The notes under the pieces: model-generated | Told to the model about the DNA's origin: nothing | The model's database searches: none | The model's input: the letters and a program-made list of their open reading frames with translations, nothing else | Made by a program: the position numbers and the translations under genes | Part shown: positions 9,382 through 18,678 of the stretch, in pieces | Layout of the letters: every line of letters begins with the position of its first letter | How positions within the stretch are numbered: the stretch's first letter is position 1 | Source of the DNA: Narthecium ossifragum | Lineage: Eukaryota; Streptophyta; Magnoliopsida; Dioscoreales; Nartheciaceae | Direction: 5' to 3' | Assembly (NCBI GenBank): GCA_963920575.1 | Contig: OY986963.1 | Location: forward strand, 7,726,896 to 7,790,895 | Length of the DNA stretch: 64,000 nucleotides

Positions 9382-11857
9382 TGTGAGGACCCATTCCTCT
9401 ATTCTTATGGCTCGTTGTTGACCGCAAGGGCAATTTGGTAAATTGCGCCTTGTTGGTTTGTTTCACACCCGCGTGTGCACACACAAGCCTTGTTTTGGTG
9501 TATGTGTTTGAATAGGATGGTTAGGTGGACCCCGGGATCGAAAGATCCGAAATTGGGCTTGAACCGGGCCCAATTTCCCTTCCCAGCGCAGGTTGGATCG
9601 ATCCGAACTCCACTTCGGATCGATCCGACTCGTACTAGGGAAGAGTTGCCGCCAGTGGAGTTCGGATCGATCCGAGGTCGAGTTCGGATCGATCCGATTC
9701 GCACTGAGGCGTCTGTATAAGAACAGACGCCGTACTTCCTTCTCCCTTCTTCCTGATCTCGTCGCGTCTGAGCTTGTTCCCGGCGATTTCTTGGAAGGGG
9801 ATGGGAAGATCCAAGGCTCTGCTTCGTGGATTGAAGCAGCTCTTGTTGAGGTAGGGTTCCTACCTACGGCATTCAGTGGGTTTTTCTCTTGTTCATCGTC
9901 GTTCTCGCCGGATTTTGATGTGTTTTGTGTAGATCCTCATGTATAGGCGAGGTTTTTGGGTTTTGAAGCCATGAGTAGCTTCGTGAGCGTCGGCTCTACC
10001 AACTCACCATGTTTGGTGAAGTTTGGCTCAGCTTTTCGGCCGTGATCGTCGTCGAAAGCTGGCCGGAGGGCCCGGTGGGATCGATCCAAAGGTGTTGGAT
10101 CGATCCGAGTTGCGCTCAGGACGGCCTGTTCATGGTGGGAGTCGGATCGATCCAACTTGTCCCAGGAACAGTGCCTGAGTGGGGCACTGCGCTGCTTTCC
10201 TTGGTTTTCTTAGCCGGATCGATCCAATGGATTGTTGGATCGATCCCAAGGCTGGTCGGATCGATCCGAAGGCTGAGTTGGATCGATCGACCTCGTTCGT
10301 TTCCTTGGTTTTCCTAGTCGGATCGATCCAAGGGTGAGTTGGATCGATCCCAGGGTGAGTCGGATCGATCCAAGGACAAGTTGGATCGATCCGAGGGCAA
10401 GTCGGATCGATCCAAAGGTGTTGGATCGATCCAACTTACTCCAAATCGCCTGTTTAAGGCTGTTTTGCCCACGGGGCTTCCGATACATGCAATTTTAGCG
10501 GTTTTGCCCGCGGGGCTTGCCATGATGGTTTTGTGTACAGCTTTCTGACATGTCTAGTAGTATCGTACAGACTGTTGTGTGTTTACAGCTTTGTGGATGA
10601 ACCGGGAGAGTGGTGACTCCCGGGATTGTGTAGAATAAATGGGCTGACTGTATGCCCTTACTGTTTGTGATTATCTGTATACCTCTTTATTGCTTTGTGG
10701 TGAACCGAGGGAGTCATGACCCTCGGGAGTGTTTAGTATAAATGGGCCGAAGGTGTGCCCCTGTTTAGATGCTTGTTTATATTCTCTTGTTCGTTGCCTG
10801 CTTTACTGTTTTATATTTGCCTGTTGATATTGCTATAACTGATGTTTGTTTATGTTGTTATATTATTTATCTGCTTTACTATTCTATACCTGTCTGTTTA
10901 TTCCGTTTCATAATTGTCTTGCTTTCCTGTGCATTAGAGGCATGATAGGCTAGGGTGTGGGTTTGGGGTTTGTCCCTAGTACTCCAGTATCAATAGCTAA
11001 GTGGTGGCTGTCGTTACCCTGGCATGGATATCCTACTGGTATCGTCATTGTCCACCCTATTTATGGGGTTATCGGAGAAAGCCCAACACTTGAACAGTGG
11101 CCATCAGAGAACGTACTATGGACAGGAACCATGGGGGTATTGATGGGGTGTGTGGGATCCCTGGTAGGACTTAGCTCTTAATTTGGAGTTTAGGGGTTGT
11201 ATTGACTCTGTGCTTTGAGTGCTGGGAGATGGTTGTCGTAACCACGGTTATTTCGCCAAGTGTGGAGGTCCTGCTTGGAGAGGGGTGTCCTACGGGTAGC
11301 GTCATGCCCACCCTGTGTCAGGGACTGTCGGAGGTGGACCACCCTTGAGCAGTGGTCATCGGAGGACGTACTTTGGACAGGTGCCCTTCGGATTATTGAC
11401 AGGATTTATGGGGTCCCTAGCAGGCCTCAGCACTTGGCACAAAGTTAGTACGGTTGGAGTCGCCTTCCTTGTGAGTGTCGTAGAGTAGAACCTTGCTGAG
11501 CTTTGGCTCATTCCTACCTGGACCGTGTTGTTTGCAGGTGCGGGTACCAGCGCTTCTCCTGTGGGCCCCCGGTGTTCGTCCTGCGGCAGCGTGTCGCCTG
11601 CCGACCATGTTTGAGGGCCAAGACGGCTTTTACTGTGCTTTTGCGGAGACCACAGACGATGTATTATTTCTTTTTGAAAATTGTAAATGTTGTAAATTTG
11701 TATAACTCTGATGTATATAACGTTTTGTTCTAATAGATATTAACTTTACTTCCGCCTTTTGTTTATTATATCTGTCTCCGCCTATTGGTTGTCAGTAGAG
11801 GTAGGTTTCCCCCTCGTGTCCCGGTTCGGGATGGGTTTCCTGGGCCAGGGCGTGACA
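9382..11857 (-). mobile_element. Solo LTR 2, same family, reverse orientation
   Basis: A 2476-bp element reads on the minus strand from TGTCACGCCC (at 11857) to GGTCCTCACA (at 9382). It is flanked by perfect 5-bp duplications TCACA (9377-9381 and 11858-11862). It is diverged from LTR 1 but shares the same order of blocks, including a conserved region matching 7322-7534 in reverse at 11260-11448. The distinct duplications prove two separate insertion events. Only 76 bp (9306-9381, including one copy of each duplication) separate the two, so together they form an inverted repeat of about 5 kb. Confidence 0.93.
9595..10435. repeat. GGATCGATCC palindrome cluster and 21-bp array in LTR 2
   Basis: About seventeen copies of GGATCGATCC occur at 9595-9700 and 10078-10435. 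From about 10320 to 10430 they are spaced at 21 bp in a minisatellite-like array of the form GGATCGATCCaaggrnaagtt. Outside that stretch the spacing is 18-22 bp or irregular. This is the same core as in LTR 1 but with G..C in place of A..T at the flanking pair. Confidence 0.75.
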
Positions 11858-12017
11858 TCACATCACGTAAAATTAACATCCAAAAATAATAATAATAATA
11901 AAGAATCTACCAATGGTAAGCTAGCATTTATTAAATTGCTTGCTTATTCATCAAGGTTTTCAATCTTAATACTGATGCAAAACAATAATAAATATTCACT
12001 TTTAGAATATTTTCTGA

Positions 12018-12487
12018 TCAGAAGATGGGAGCTCGACGTGGGAATCCTTTCCGACGAGCGATCCTGGTCCATGGCCTGAGGGCTCTTTCAATCCAGCGCA
12101 GCTCGCCGAAATCCGACGGCCGGGGTGATGATAGATATGAAGAGGGATCGAGCTCTCCCTGTGAGACATGCACCCCGAGATCGGAGGCCAGTGACGAGAT
12201 GTAAGGCTGGGATTGGTTGGAGTCATTGATCCCATCATCATTATCATCACCGGTGATCTCATCGGTCCACGTCGATACCTATCATAGAAGCAATTGAGTC
12301 TGAGAATAAAAAAGACATAATTATATGAAAATCCATATATAATAAAAGAAATATTTACTTTGCAAGCAATGGAGCAGAGCAATAGACGGCAGATCAAGCA
12401 GGAGGTGGCGCCGGAGTTTGCCTTGGACGGCTTGGATGGCCTCTTCTTATTGAGCAAGACCACCTTAGCGCTATTCAAAGTGAAGGG
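12018..12487 (-). CDS. Two inward-facing exons of an unknown gene in the right arm of the MULE
   Basis: On the minus strand, exon 12487-12359 follows a long T tract and CAACTAG acceptor. It encodes a basic segment with VVLLNKKRPSKPSK and then SCLICRLLLCSIACK, with four cysteines. The donor is AAA|GTAAAT. The next exon, 12278-12018, starts after TATGATAG, continues in phase 0 and is acidic (TDEITGDDNDDGIND), then ends in a basic tail (RIARRKGFPRRAPIF) and a TGA at 12018-12020. Together they give 129 residues. No ATG is present in the first of these exons, so a further exon must lie in or near the terminal repeat at 12541-12871, or this is a 5'-truncated capture. I recognise no family. Confidence 0.55.
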
Positions 12488-12540
12488 CTAGTTGAAAAAA
12501 AAAAAAAAAAATCATTTCTTTTATCCAATTCTAAACACCG

Positions 12541-12871
12541 GCGGAAGGAGGAGGAGGTGAGTGACAGCCTCTCCTCTCACCTTCGATGGGATGTTTTTTT
12601 ATATATATATTTAAATCTTACGTGGACCAATGAAAACACGTCAAGTGGCCATGTAATGATGATACTGTCACTTCAAAGGGGATAGTTGGGATGGTGATAT
12701 GATGGCCATGCCACGTCATGTGGCATGGCCATCCATGACCATTTACTGGGTGAATTGAAGGGGTAATTTTGGAATTAAGTGACTTTGGGGTCCGAATCTG
12801 CAAAAAAAGTTGGGATGGAGTCTCGGTTCGCTAATAGAGATCACTAGGGGTCCTTTTAGGCAATAAATCCC
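12541..12871 (-). repeat. Right terminal inverted repeat of the MULE
   Basis: Reverse-complement partner of 4789-5090. It retains a short insert near 12700 ('tgccacgtcatgtggca', itself palindromic) that the left copy lacks. It lies just outside the minus-strand coding exons at 12018-12487, so it is the likely promoter side for them. Confidence 0.9.
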
Positions 12872-12927
12872 TACTTCATTTGAGTAAGGGCACGAGATTG
12901 AGTCCAGTTTCATGCTACTATAATACC

Positions 12928-13791
12928 CAGGGCGGCCCAATCAATTTTGGGGCTCTAGGTAAATAAATCAAACGAGGCCCTTAAGTATTTACTAATCATA
13001 ATTAATAAGAAAATTAAATTAATTAAATATGATAAGCTTATTTAAAAATGATCCTTCTAGTTTTTTGGGTGTGAAAGTACTGATTAAATTTTTATATTCA
13101 AGTTTAGCTAATATATATTTTTTCAATAGATAACATAGCTAATCCATTTAATCTTTCATGTGACATGGTTGATCGCAAGTAAGATTTTATTAGTTTCAAT
13201 TTTGAAAAGCTTATTTCTGCAGAAGCAATCGTTACATGTATTATCAATATTATTTTATATGCGATAAAGGTATTCGGAAAACAATCTAGTCTTTTGATAT
13301 AGTTCAAGATTTGAGTTGGATTGTTATTTTCTAATGGCAAATTTTTTTTTCAAAAGCTTTAGTTCATGATATAAATCCAAGCCGTCAATAGTAAAGTTAT
13401 AAATTAACTAGAGGACAAAATTTATGGATACATGTCGATATCCAAGTCCCAAGAATTTTTTTGCCGACCCTACACACCTTTTCCAAATTCCAAGTGAGGT
13501 AACTAAGGGGCCTTTTAATGGGGCCTAACAACTATATTTATATTAATTAGAAGGTTTGGGGGCCTAATGACTAGGTTAGAAACCTAATAAAGCATGAATT
13601 CAATAACTTGGTTTTTAAATACATATATAGGCACTAACTTCTTAATTAGCAATAAAACATGAATTCAATAACTTGGTTTTTTTAATACATATATAGGCCC
13701 TAATTTCTAAATAAGCATATAATTTGGAGCCTCCCTCTCAAGTGGGGCCCTAGGCAGCCGCCTAAGCTGCTTAAGGGTTGGGCCGGCCCTG
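12928..13791 (-). mobile_element. Short hAT transposon with 8-bp target duplication
   Basis: The element opens CAGGGCGGCCCAA and closes TTGGGCCGGCCCTG, the terminal inverted repeats of a well-known plant hAT family. It is flanked by perfect 8-bp duplications ATAATACC (12920-12927 and 13792-13799). At 864 bp it is too short for a full transposase but retains a C-terminal fragment at 13104-13340. It sits inside a MITE, which continues after 13800. Confidence 0.93.
13104..13340 (-). pseudogene. hAT transposase C-terminal dimerisation fragment
   Basis: The minus-strand translation includes IASAEISFSKLKLIKSYLRS followed by TMSHERLNGLAMLSIE. This is the conserved end of zinc-finger MYM-type-1-like (DUF4371) hAT transposases, the dimerisation domain. 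Only about 79 codons remain, with no catalytic DDE region, so it is a non-functional remnant used as filler by the short hAT element. Confidence 0.85.
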
Positions 13792-13799
13792 ATAATACC

Positions 13800-13962
13800 A
13801 ACGGATGAGATCTCATTCAAAGGTTTACATCATTAATAGAATACTGACTGGGATTCTAATGTTGATGATTTCAATCGTTGAATGAGATATCTCTAGATCT
13901 CAACCGTTGGTATGATGGTAGTATGAAGAAATGATAGTACCCAAACTGTACCCCATGAGATT
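13800..13962. mobile_element. Right part of a MITE split by the hAT insertion
   Basis: The piece 'aacggatgagatct...agatctcaaccgttggtat' is a self-complementary hairpin ending 'gatagtacccaaactgtac'. The left arm ('gtttcatgctactataatacc', about 12898-12927) is cut off by the hAT at 12928-13791; rejoining the two restores the inverted repeat with the right arm 'ggtatgatggtagtatgaag'. A related diverged copy lies at about 15380-15535. Confidence 0.7.
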
Positions 13963-13984
13963 AGCATTTACTTTAACGTTTATG

Positions 13985-14020
<36 letters not shown>

Positions 14021-15780
14021 TTAACTTCGGACACCGCGTAAGTGTGCGTTAAGCATTGAAAAATAATTCACGACACAACGGGAGGGTGTGAAATTCCACG
14101 TGGCACGAAGCAATTTGATATGGAGGTCAGGGCTTTGGCTTTGGGTTGTCCCCTTAGCCACCCAGTCGCGACCCACCACGTGGTGTGTATGAAAACTTCG
14201 CACCCCCACCTTGTGACCTAAATCACTACTAAGTAGCGCCTATGTTAATGATATGTTTTAACATAAGGACGGAAAGTTTATATAAAAAGTCAAGGTAAAT
14301 TACAATTTTAGAACATGTTTGCATCAAGTTTCATTTGATGCCCTATGGTTTCAAATCTTTCAGATAAGACCATGAGTGTTAACATCGTCATGTGGGTTGA
14401 CGACAAATAGGTCACGTGACAATTTCCCTCTTAAATTTTAATTGTTGTGATCCTTGTTAGTGTTTTTACCGCGTCCCATTTGGTATCCAACGTTGGATTC
14501 TTTCTAATCAAAGACTCATTGTGAAGGAATTTTGTAACTAGAAGGGGCAATTAAAGTGGGATGAAGAGGGCCGTGTAAATCCTAACCCCCAATGACCATG
14601 GTGGTTAAAAGTTAGGAGGAAAATGAGACGACGTCGACGCCCAGGTCTTATTTGAAACGAAATCTAAATATCATAATTTTATTTAAAAGTTTTGAAATTA
14701 CATAATTTCAAATGAAACTTGGCGCAAACCACATGACTCAAAATTATAATTTATCCTAAAAAAATTTCTTGTTTTCCTTCGAAGTTTTGAAACATGCGAG
14801 AGAAAACACAAAGAAGAGAGTAAATCTCAGAAAAGAAAATCATGACTTCCTTATTAAGATCTCTCCTTTTCTTTAAAAATTTCATTAAAATGGGATTTTG
14901 TTTTTCTTCATGTGAATTTTTTTTTTTCTTGTTTTTCTTCCTTGTGCTAACGTGGCGAACCACATCAGCATCATAAGCACCACCTAAGGTGTGCACCCCC
15001 CAAGTTAAGATGACACCACCTAAGGTGTGTACCTTTTATAGCGACATCAAATTTAAGACGACAGACAGACGACACCACCAAGCACACCTCATCAACTTCC
15101 AGAATGTTTCCGCCTAAAAAAAGGACAAGGAAATCCCATAACTCGACAACCATCAAATTATTCTAACCAAATACCAGACCGGATAATAATAACCAACCCG
15201 GCTCCGCCGAACGTTTCAGCGGATCCGGGTGGGATCCTTCGTGGATCGGACCCACTACAATACCTCAGTGGGCTGCTTTACCATAAACAGTGGAGATCTA
15301 AGACGTACATCTCTATTCGGATCTAAAACGTACCAAATTTTTTTTTTCCATTTGTTTCCAATCATAGCGGCCTATAAAATAGGTCATAATATCTGTTTAG
15401 ATCGTAACATCCACCGATTGAGATCATTAATATCAGAATCATAGTCAGCATATTGTATGAAATAAATTATTGGATGAGATTTGTCCATTGGTACGATGAT
15501 AATATGAGAAAACGACAGTACCCAAACTGTACTTACTAAATATAGCAGGGCTTAAACGAATCAGGCTTTAATCAAGTAGCTTAGGCCCGAGCCCAATTAA
15601 GCTCGAGCTCAAGCCGAATTCGAACTCTGATTAAGGCTCGGCTTATTATTAAGCTCGAGCTCGATCAACCTTGGGCTCGGCTTGAAAGCTCGCGACTCAG
15701 CTCGAAAGCTCACGAGCTCGGCTCGATTAGGCTCTGGTCATAGGGAGAGAGGTGGAGGAGAAGGAGAAGAGAAGCGAAGC
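13963..15780. other. Repeat-rich intergenic stretch
   Basis: No intact gene. A (TAA)n microsatellite fills about 13984-14019. A dispersed repeat at about 14286-14745 has a diverged copy at 24371-24745 (shared: 'gtaaattaca', 'cgtcatgtgggttgacg', 'gagggccgtgtaaatcctaac'). 'caccacctaaggtgtg' is repeated near 14980 and 15015. A MITE copy ending 'cagtacccaaactgtac' lies at 15380-15535. A block of GAGCTCGAGC/GGCTCGG words at 15550-15730 is a common plant dispersed-repeat signature. Confidence 0.6.
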
Positions 15781-15791
15781 GAAGGGGGACG

Positions 15792-16113
15792 ATGATGAGC
15801 AGCAGGGAGGAGGTGGAGAGGGTGTTCAAGCGCTTCGACGCCAACGGTGACAGCCAGATCTCCGCGGCGGAGCTGGCCGACGTGTTGCGCGTGCTCGGCT
15901 CCTACGTCTCGATGCAAGGAGATCGGGATGATGATGGAGGAGATGGACTCAAATCGAGACGGCTTCGTCGACCTCGACGAGTTCGCCGAGTTCCACTGCG
16001 GAGGAGGCAGGAAAGGAGGTCTGATTGATCTAATAGGAGGCTTGACGATGGCGGTGGAACGACTCTGCTTGCCCAAGAGACGGAACCAGCGGCTTTTGGC
16101 GGGAAGACGATGA
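15792..16113 (+). pseudogene. Calmodulin-like EF-hand gene fragment, frameshifted
   Basis: From the ATG at 15792 the frame gives an EF-hand with loop [12 protein letters not shown], then [10 protein letters not shown]. The second EF-hand, with loop [12 protein letters not shown], is in another frame (about 15922-16020), so a frameshift lies near 15910-15920. Calmodulin-like proteins normally have four EF-hands in about 150-180 residues; nothing resembling hands 3 and 4 follows. It is a two-hand, frameshifted, truncated copy. The G/A-rich sequence after 16120 runs into an assembly gap, so misassembly or sequencing error is an alternative explanation for the shift. Confidence 0.8.
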
Positions 16114-16537
16114 CAGCTGTTGGTGTTGACGACAGAGGGCAGCGGCGATGAAGTTTGCATTGGTAAGAGAGCGGCGGGATCCAGACCCAGAGAAGATGAA
16201 TCTGGAGTTGGTCCAAGCCGGCGTTGAGATCGAGAGGAAACGATTCGCTGAAGCGTGCGGCGATGATAACGGGCGGCGGCGGGAGCGTGATGAGGACTAG
16301 CTAATGGCTGCCGGAGATGATGAAAAAGAAAAAAATGTGAGACGCAGGAGGCGAGGTAGGATGGTGTTAGAGGGAGGGGGGGGGGGGGGGGGTGCTGTGG
16401 CGGTCGAGGGTGAAGGGAGGAGCGATAGGGGGCAGGGTGAACGATGAAGATGAAGGTTGCTGCGGTGAAGGAAGCTGCGGGGCTTTCCATCCAGGCACCG
16501 CACCGCCACCGGAGCGGAGCTTCGCTGTGGGTATTGG

Positions 16538-16737
16538 NNNNNNNNNNNNNNNNNNNNNNNNNNNNNNNNNNNNNNNNNNNNNNNNNNNNNNNNNNNNNNN
16601 NNNNNNNNNNNNNNNNNNNNNNNNNNNNNNNNNNNNNNNNNNNNNNNNNNNNNNNNNNNNNNNNNNNNNNNNNNNNNNNNNNNNNNNNNNNNNNNNNNNN
16701 NNNNNNNNNNNNNNNNNNNNNNNNNNNNNNNNNNNNN
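16538..16737. other. Assembly gap (200 N)
   Basis: Exactly 200 unknown bases, a common placeholder length. It follows a G homopolymer at about 16375-16391, which probably hindered assembly. Nothing can be inferred across it. Confidence 0.99.
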
Positions 16738-17632
16738 GGGAATAGTGGTGCGGTATACCGGCGGCGCTCACGGAATGGTTGGGGCTATGTTAGGCCCATT
16801 AGAATAATATAAGACAAGAAAAGAGTGGGGGCTTAGCTGAGAGACGCGTGGCGGCACGGCCTTCGATCTTATCCGCTATATGGGATCCGCTTACCGTCTG
16901 GTTACCCTCACCTCCCTGGTTGGGCGAGTTCGTGAATCGCTAGTGTTGTGGAACTGGGGAGTCGGTGGTGACTGGTGGTGGTGATGGTTGTTATGGTCGG
17001 GGTGCGGAGACCGGGGTTGACTTTGGATTGGCTGGAAGAAGGACGTTCTGGAACAATACTATGAGATATAGATTACAGTAGAGCACTACTATTGGCCTAT
17101 TGGGACAGGCTTGTGGGGATGTGGGCTCGTGGATGATGTTGATTTGGGTTCGTTGTGGACCGGAAATCTAATCATCCATCCATCAGCCATGTGGCTGAGG
17201 AACAATGGAAGTTGTCTATGGAAATCTAGTGCAGCAGCCAGCAGGTCGGCTTGGTCAAAGAAGGCCTTTTATTAATGTGATCGATGCCCATGAGTGTGTG
17301 AATCCGAGGTAATGTGTGAATCCGAGGTGGGTGATTAAAACCTTGGGGCCGTTTATTGTTATTTAAAGCCCATTTTAAATAACTTTGTGGGCCGTCCGGT
17401 GCCGGTAGCCGATTTTAGTGGACTTTGACGTTTCGACGTTGTCCCGATTTGGTCAATATTTGATAGAATAAAGTTTTATGGATATGAACAAGTGGAATGT
17501 ATAATACACATATCGTCGAATCGGTCGTTCACCACTAATTTTTTTATCTAATCCATGGGTAGCTGAAGGAATTTGTAGCTCACTATCGATTGAATTGTAG
17601 CGGTTGTGAGGTACCGATTGATTGATAAAGTC
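16738..17632. other. Intergenic, nothing recognised
   Basis: GT-rich then AT-rich sequence without a supportable gene. From about 17480 it grades into 'tatcgattg/caatcgata' rich sequence that resembles the 166-bp tandem repeat following it. Confidence 0.4.
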
Positions 17633-17964
17633 CATCGATATTTCACTATCGATAAACTAGATGAATAATTCAATCAGTAGTGAGATACCGATTTATTGAT
17701 GTAGCCTATCGATATACCACTACCGATGAATTACATGAAAAGAATCGATTGGTAATTCACTACTGATTCGGACATGTGAAATGCACAAGCCACGTCAGCA
17801 TCGATATTTCACTATCGATGAACTAGATGAATAATTCAATCAGTAGTGAGATACCGATTCATTGATGTAGTCTATCGATAGACCACTACCGATGAATTAC
17901 ATGAAAAGAATCGATTGATAATCCACTACCGATTCGGATATGTGAAATGCACAACCCACGTCAG
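17633..17964 (+). repeat. Two tandem copies of a 166-bp repeat
   Basis: 17633-17798 and 17799-17964 are near-identical units, each starting 'catcgatatttcactatcgat' and ending 'atgcacaa.ccacgtcag'. Each unit contains several TATCGATA/ATCGGTAG half-sites in both orientations. The text 'gacatgtgaaatgcaca' recalls the arms of the hairpin element at 36195-36423, so both may be relics of one family. Confidence 0.85.
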
Positions 17965-18678
17965 CATGAACACAAATCTACGCTCTATTTGATATTTAAT
18001 TCGTAACTCATCCATCAGCTTTGGCCTTTTGCGGGGTTTTCTTTTAGCATTTCGATGTCCATTTCATGACAATATTGAGGAAACCGACCCGTCTTATCCT
18101 GTCTTTATCTTATCTCATCGATTATAATTTGGTACCTACCTTTTGTATTTCATTTATAAAATACCCACCTACGGTCATCTTTTGTTGTTAAGTTTTACCA
18201 CTTAATCATAGTTAAGTTATATTAAAATAATATTTAAATGACCACTAAGACTATTTCCATCTGTATGCCTTATATGAAAATGATATTTGAATATAAGATT
18301 AATTTAATTCTAATATTATTGAAATATTAAAAGTGAGAATATATCTCGAATATTCTCTTCTAGGTGACGGGAGCTTATGGTTCCCAACTAGAGGTAGCGA
18401 GTTGCAAATAAAGTGGATAATGGAGGTACCGAGTTGCATTTTTTGATAACTTAGATAGTTTTTCGCAAAATCACTATAATGTGGGCACCGAAATGTAAAA
18501 AATCCTAATGTTTTAGACGTTTGGTGATTTACTATGATGCTTGAAAAGGCCTCGAGTTCGAATTTTGGCCGAGCATAAAGTTTCAATCAAATCTCAATAA
18601 TTTGCAGTCTTGCATTAATTAACTAAGGAAGAGATCTAAGAAAGAAGCACCCTCATGCGTTCAAAAATTTTCCATCTA

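Larger units (their letters stand above)
6042..11870 (+). pseudogene. Small spliced gene (about 86 aa) broken by two solo LTRs
   Basis: Exon 1 is 6042-6138 (starts MEGVLSNVFAKAMET, donor G|GTAGGT). Exon 2 starts at 6792 after CTATAG and keeps the frame across the intron. Its coding runs to 6876, is interrupted by a solo LTR, continues at 9311-9381, is interrupted by a second solo LTR, and finishes at 11863-11870 with TAA. Taking out each LTR with one copy of its target duplication leaves one uninterrupted frame: 261 nt, 86 residues plus stop. An in-frame TAA just upstream supports 6042 as the start unless it is spliced to 5259-5416. The protein is rich in helix-forming residues, with no cysteine motif or signal peptide. 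I recognise no family. The LTRs should abolish normal expression of this copy. Confidence 0.6.
4789..12871. mobile_element. Mutator-like element (MULE) with inward-facing gene fragments
   Basis: The element starts GGATCTATTGCC at 4789 and ends GGCAATAAATCCC at 12871. It is flanked on both sides by the same nine bases, TACTTCATT (4780-4788 and 12872-12880); a 9-bp duplication with ~300 bp inverted repeats is diagnostic of Mutator-like transposons. No mudrA transposase is seen, so it is non-autonomous. Without the two nested solo LTRs (6877-9305, 9382-11857) it would be about 3.2 kb. It carries spliced coding segments reading inward from both ends: 5259-5416 and 6042-11870 on +, and 12018-12487 on -. 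It could be a Pack-MULE carrying captured host genes, or a family whose own two genes converge as in maize MuDR; the sequence alone does not decide. Confidence 0.9.

Noticed and set aside
15738..16490. 250-codon minus-strand frame rich in Pro and Ser
   Set aside because: Antisense to the EF-hand relic and G/A-rich flank; low complexity composition explains it.
16367..16812. Frames running through the N block
   Set aside because: They consist mostly of unknown residues.
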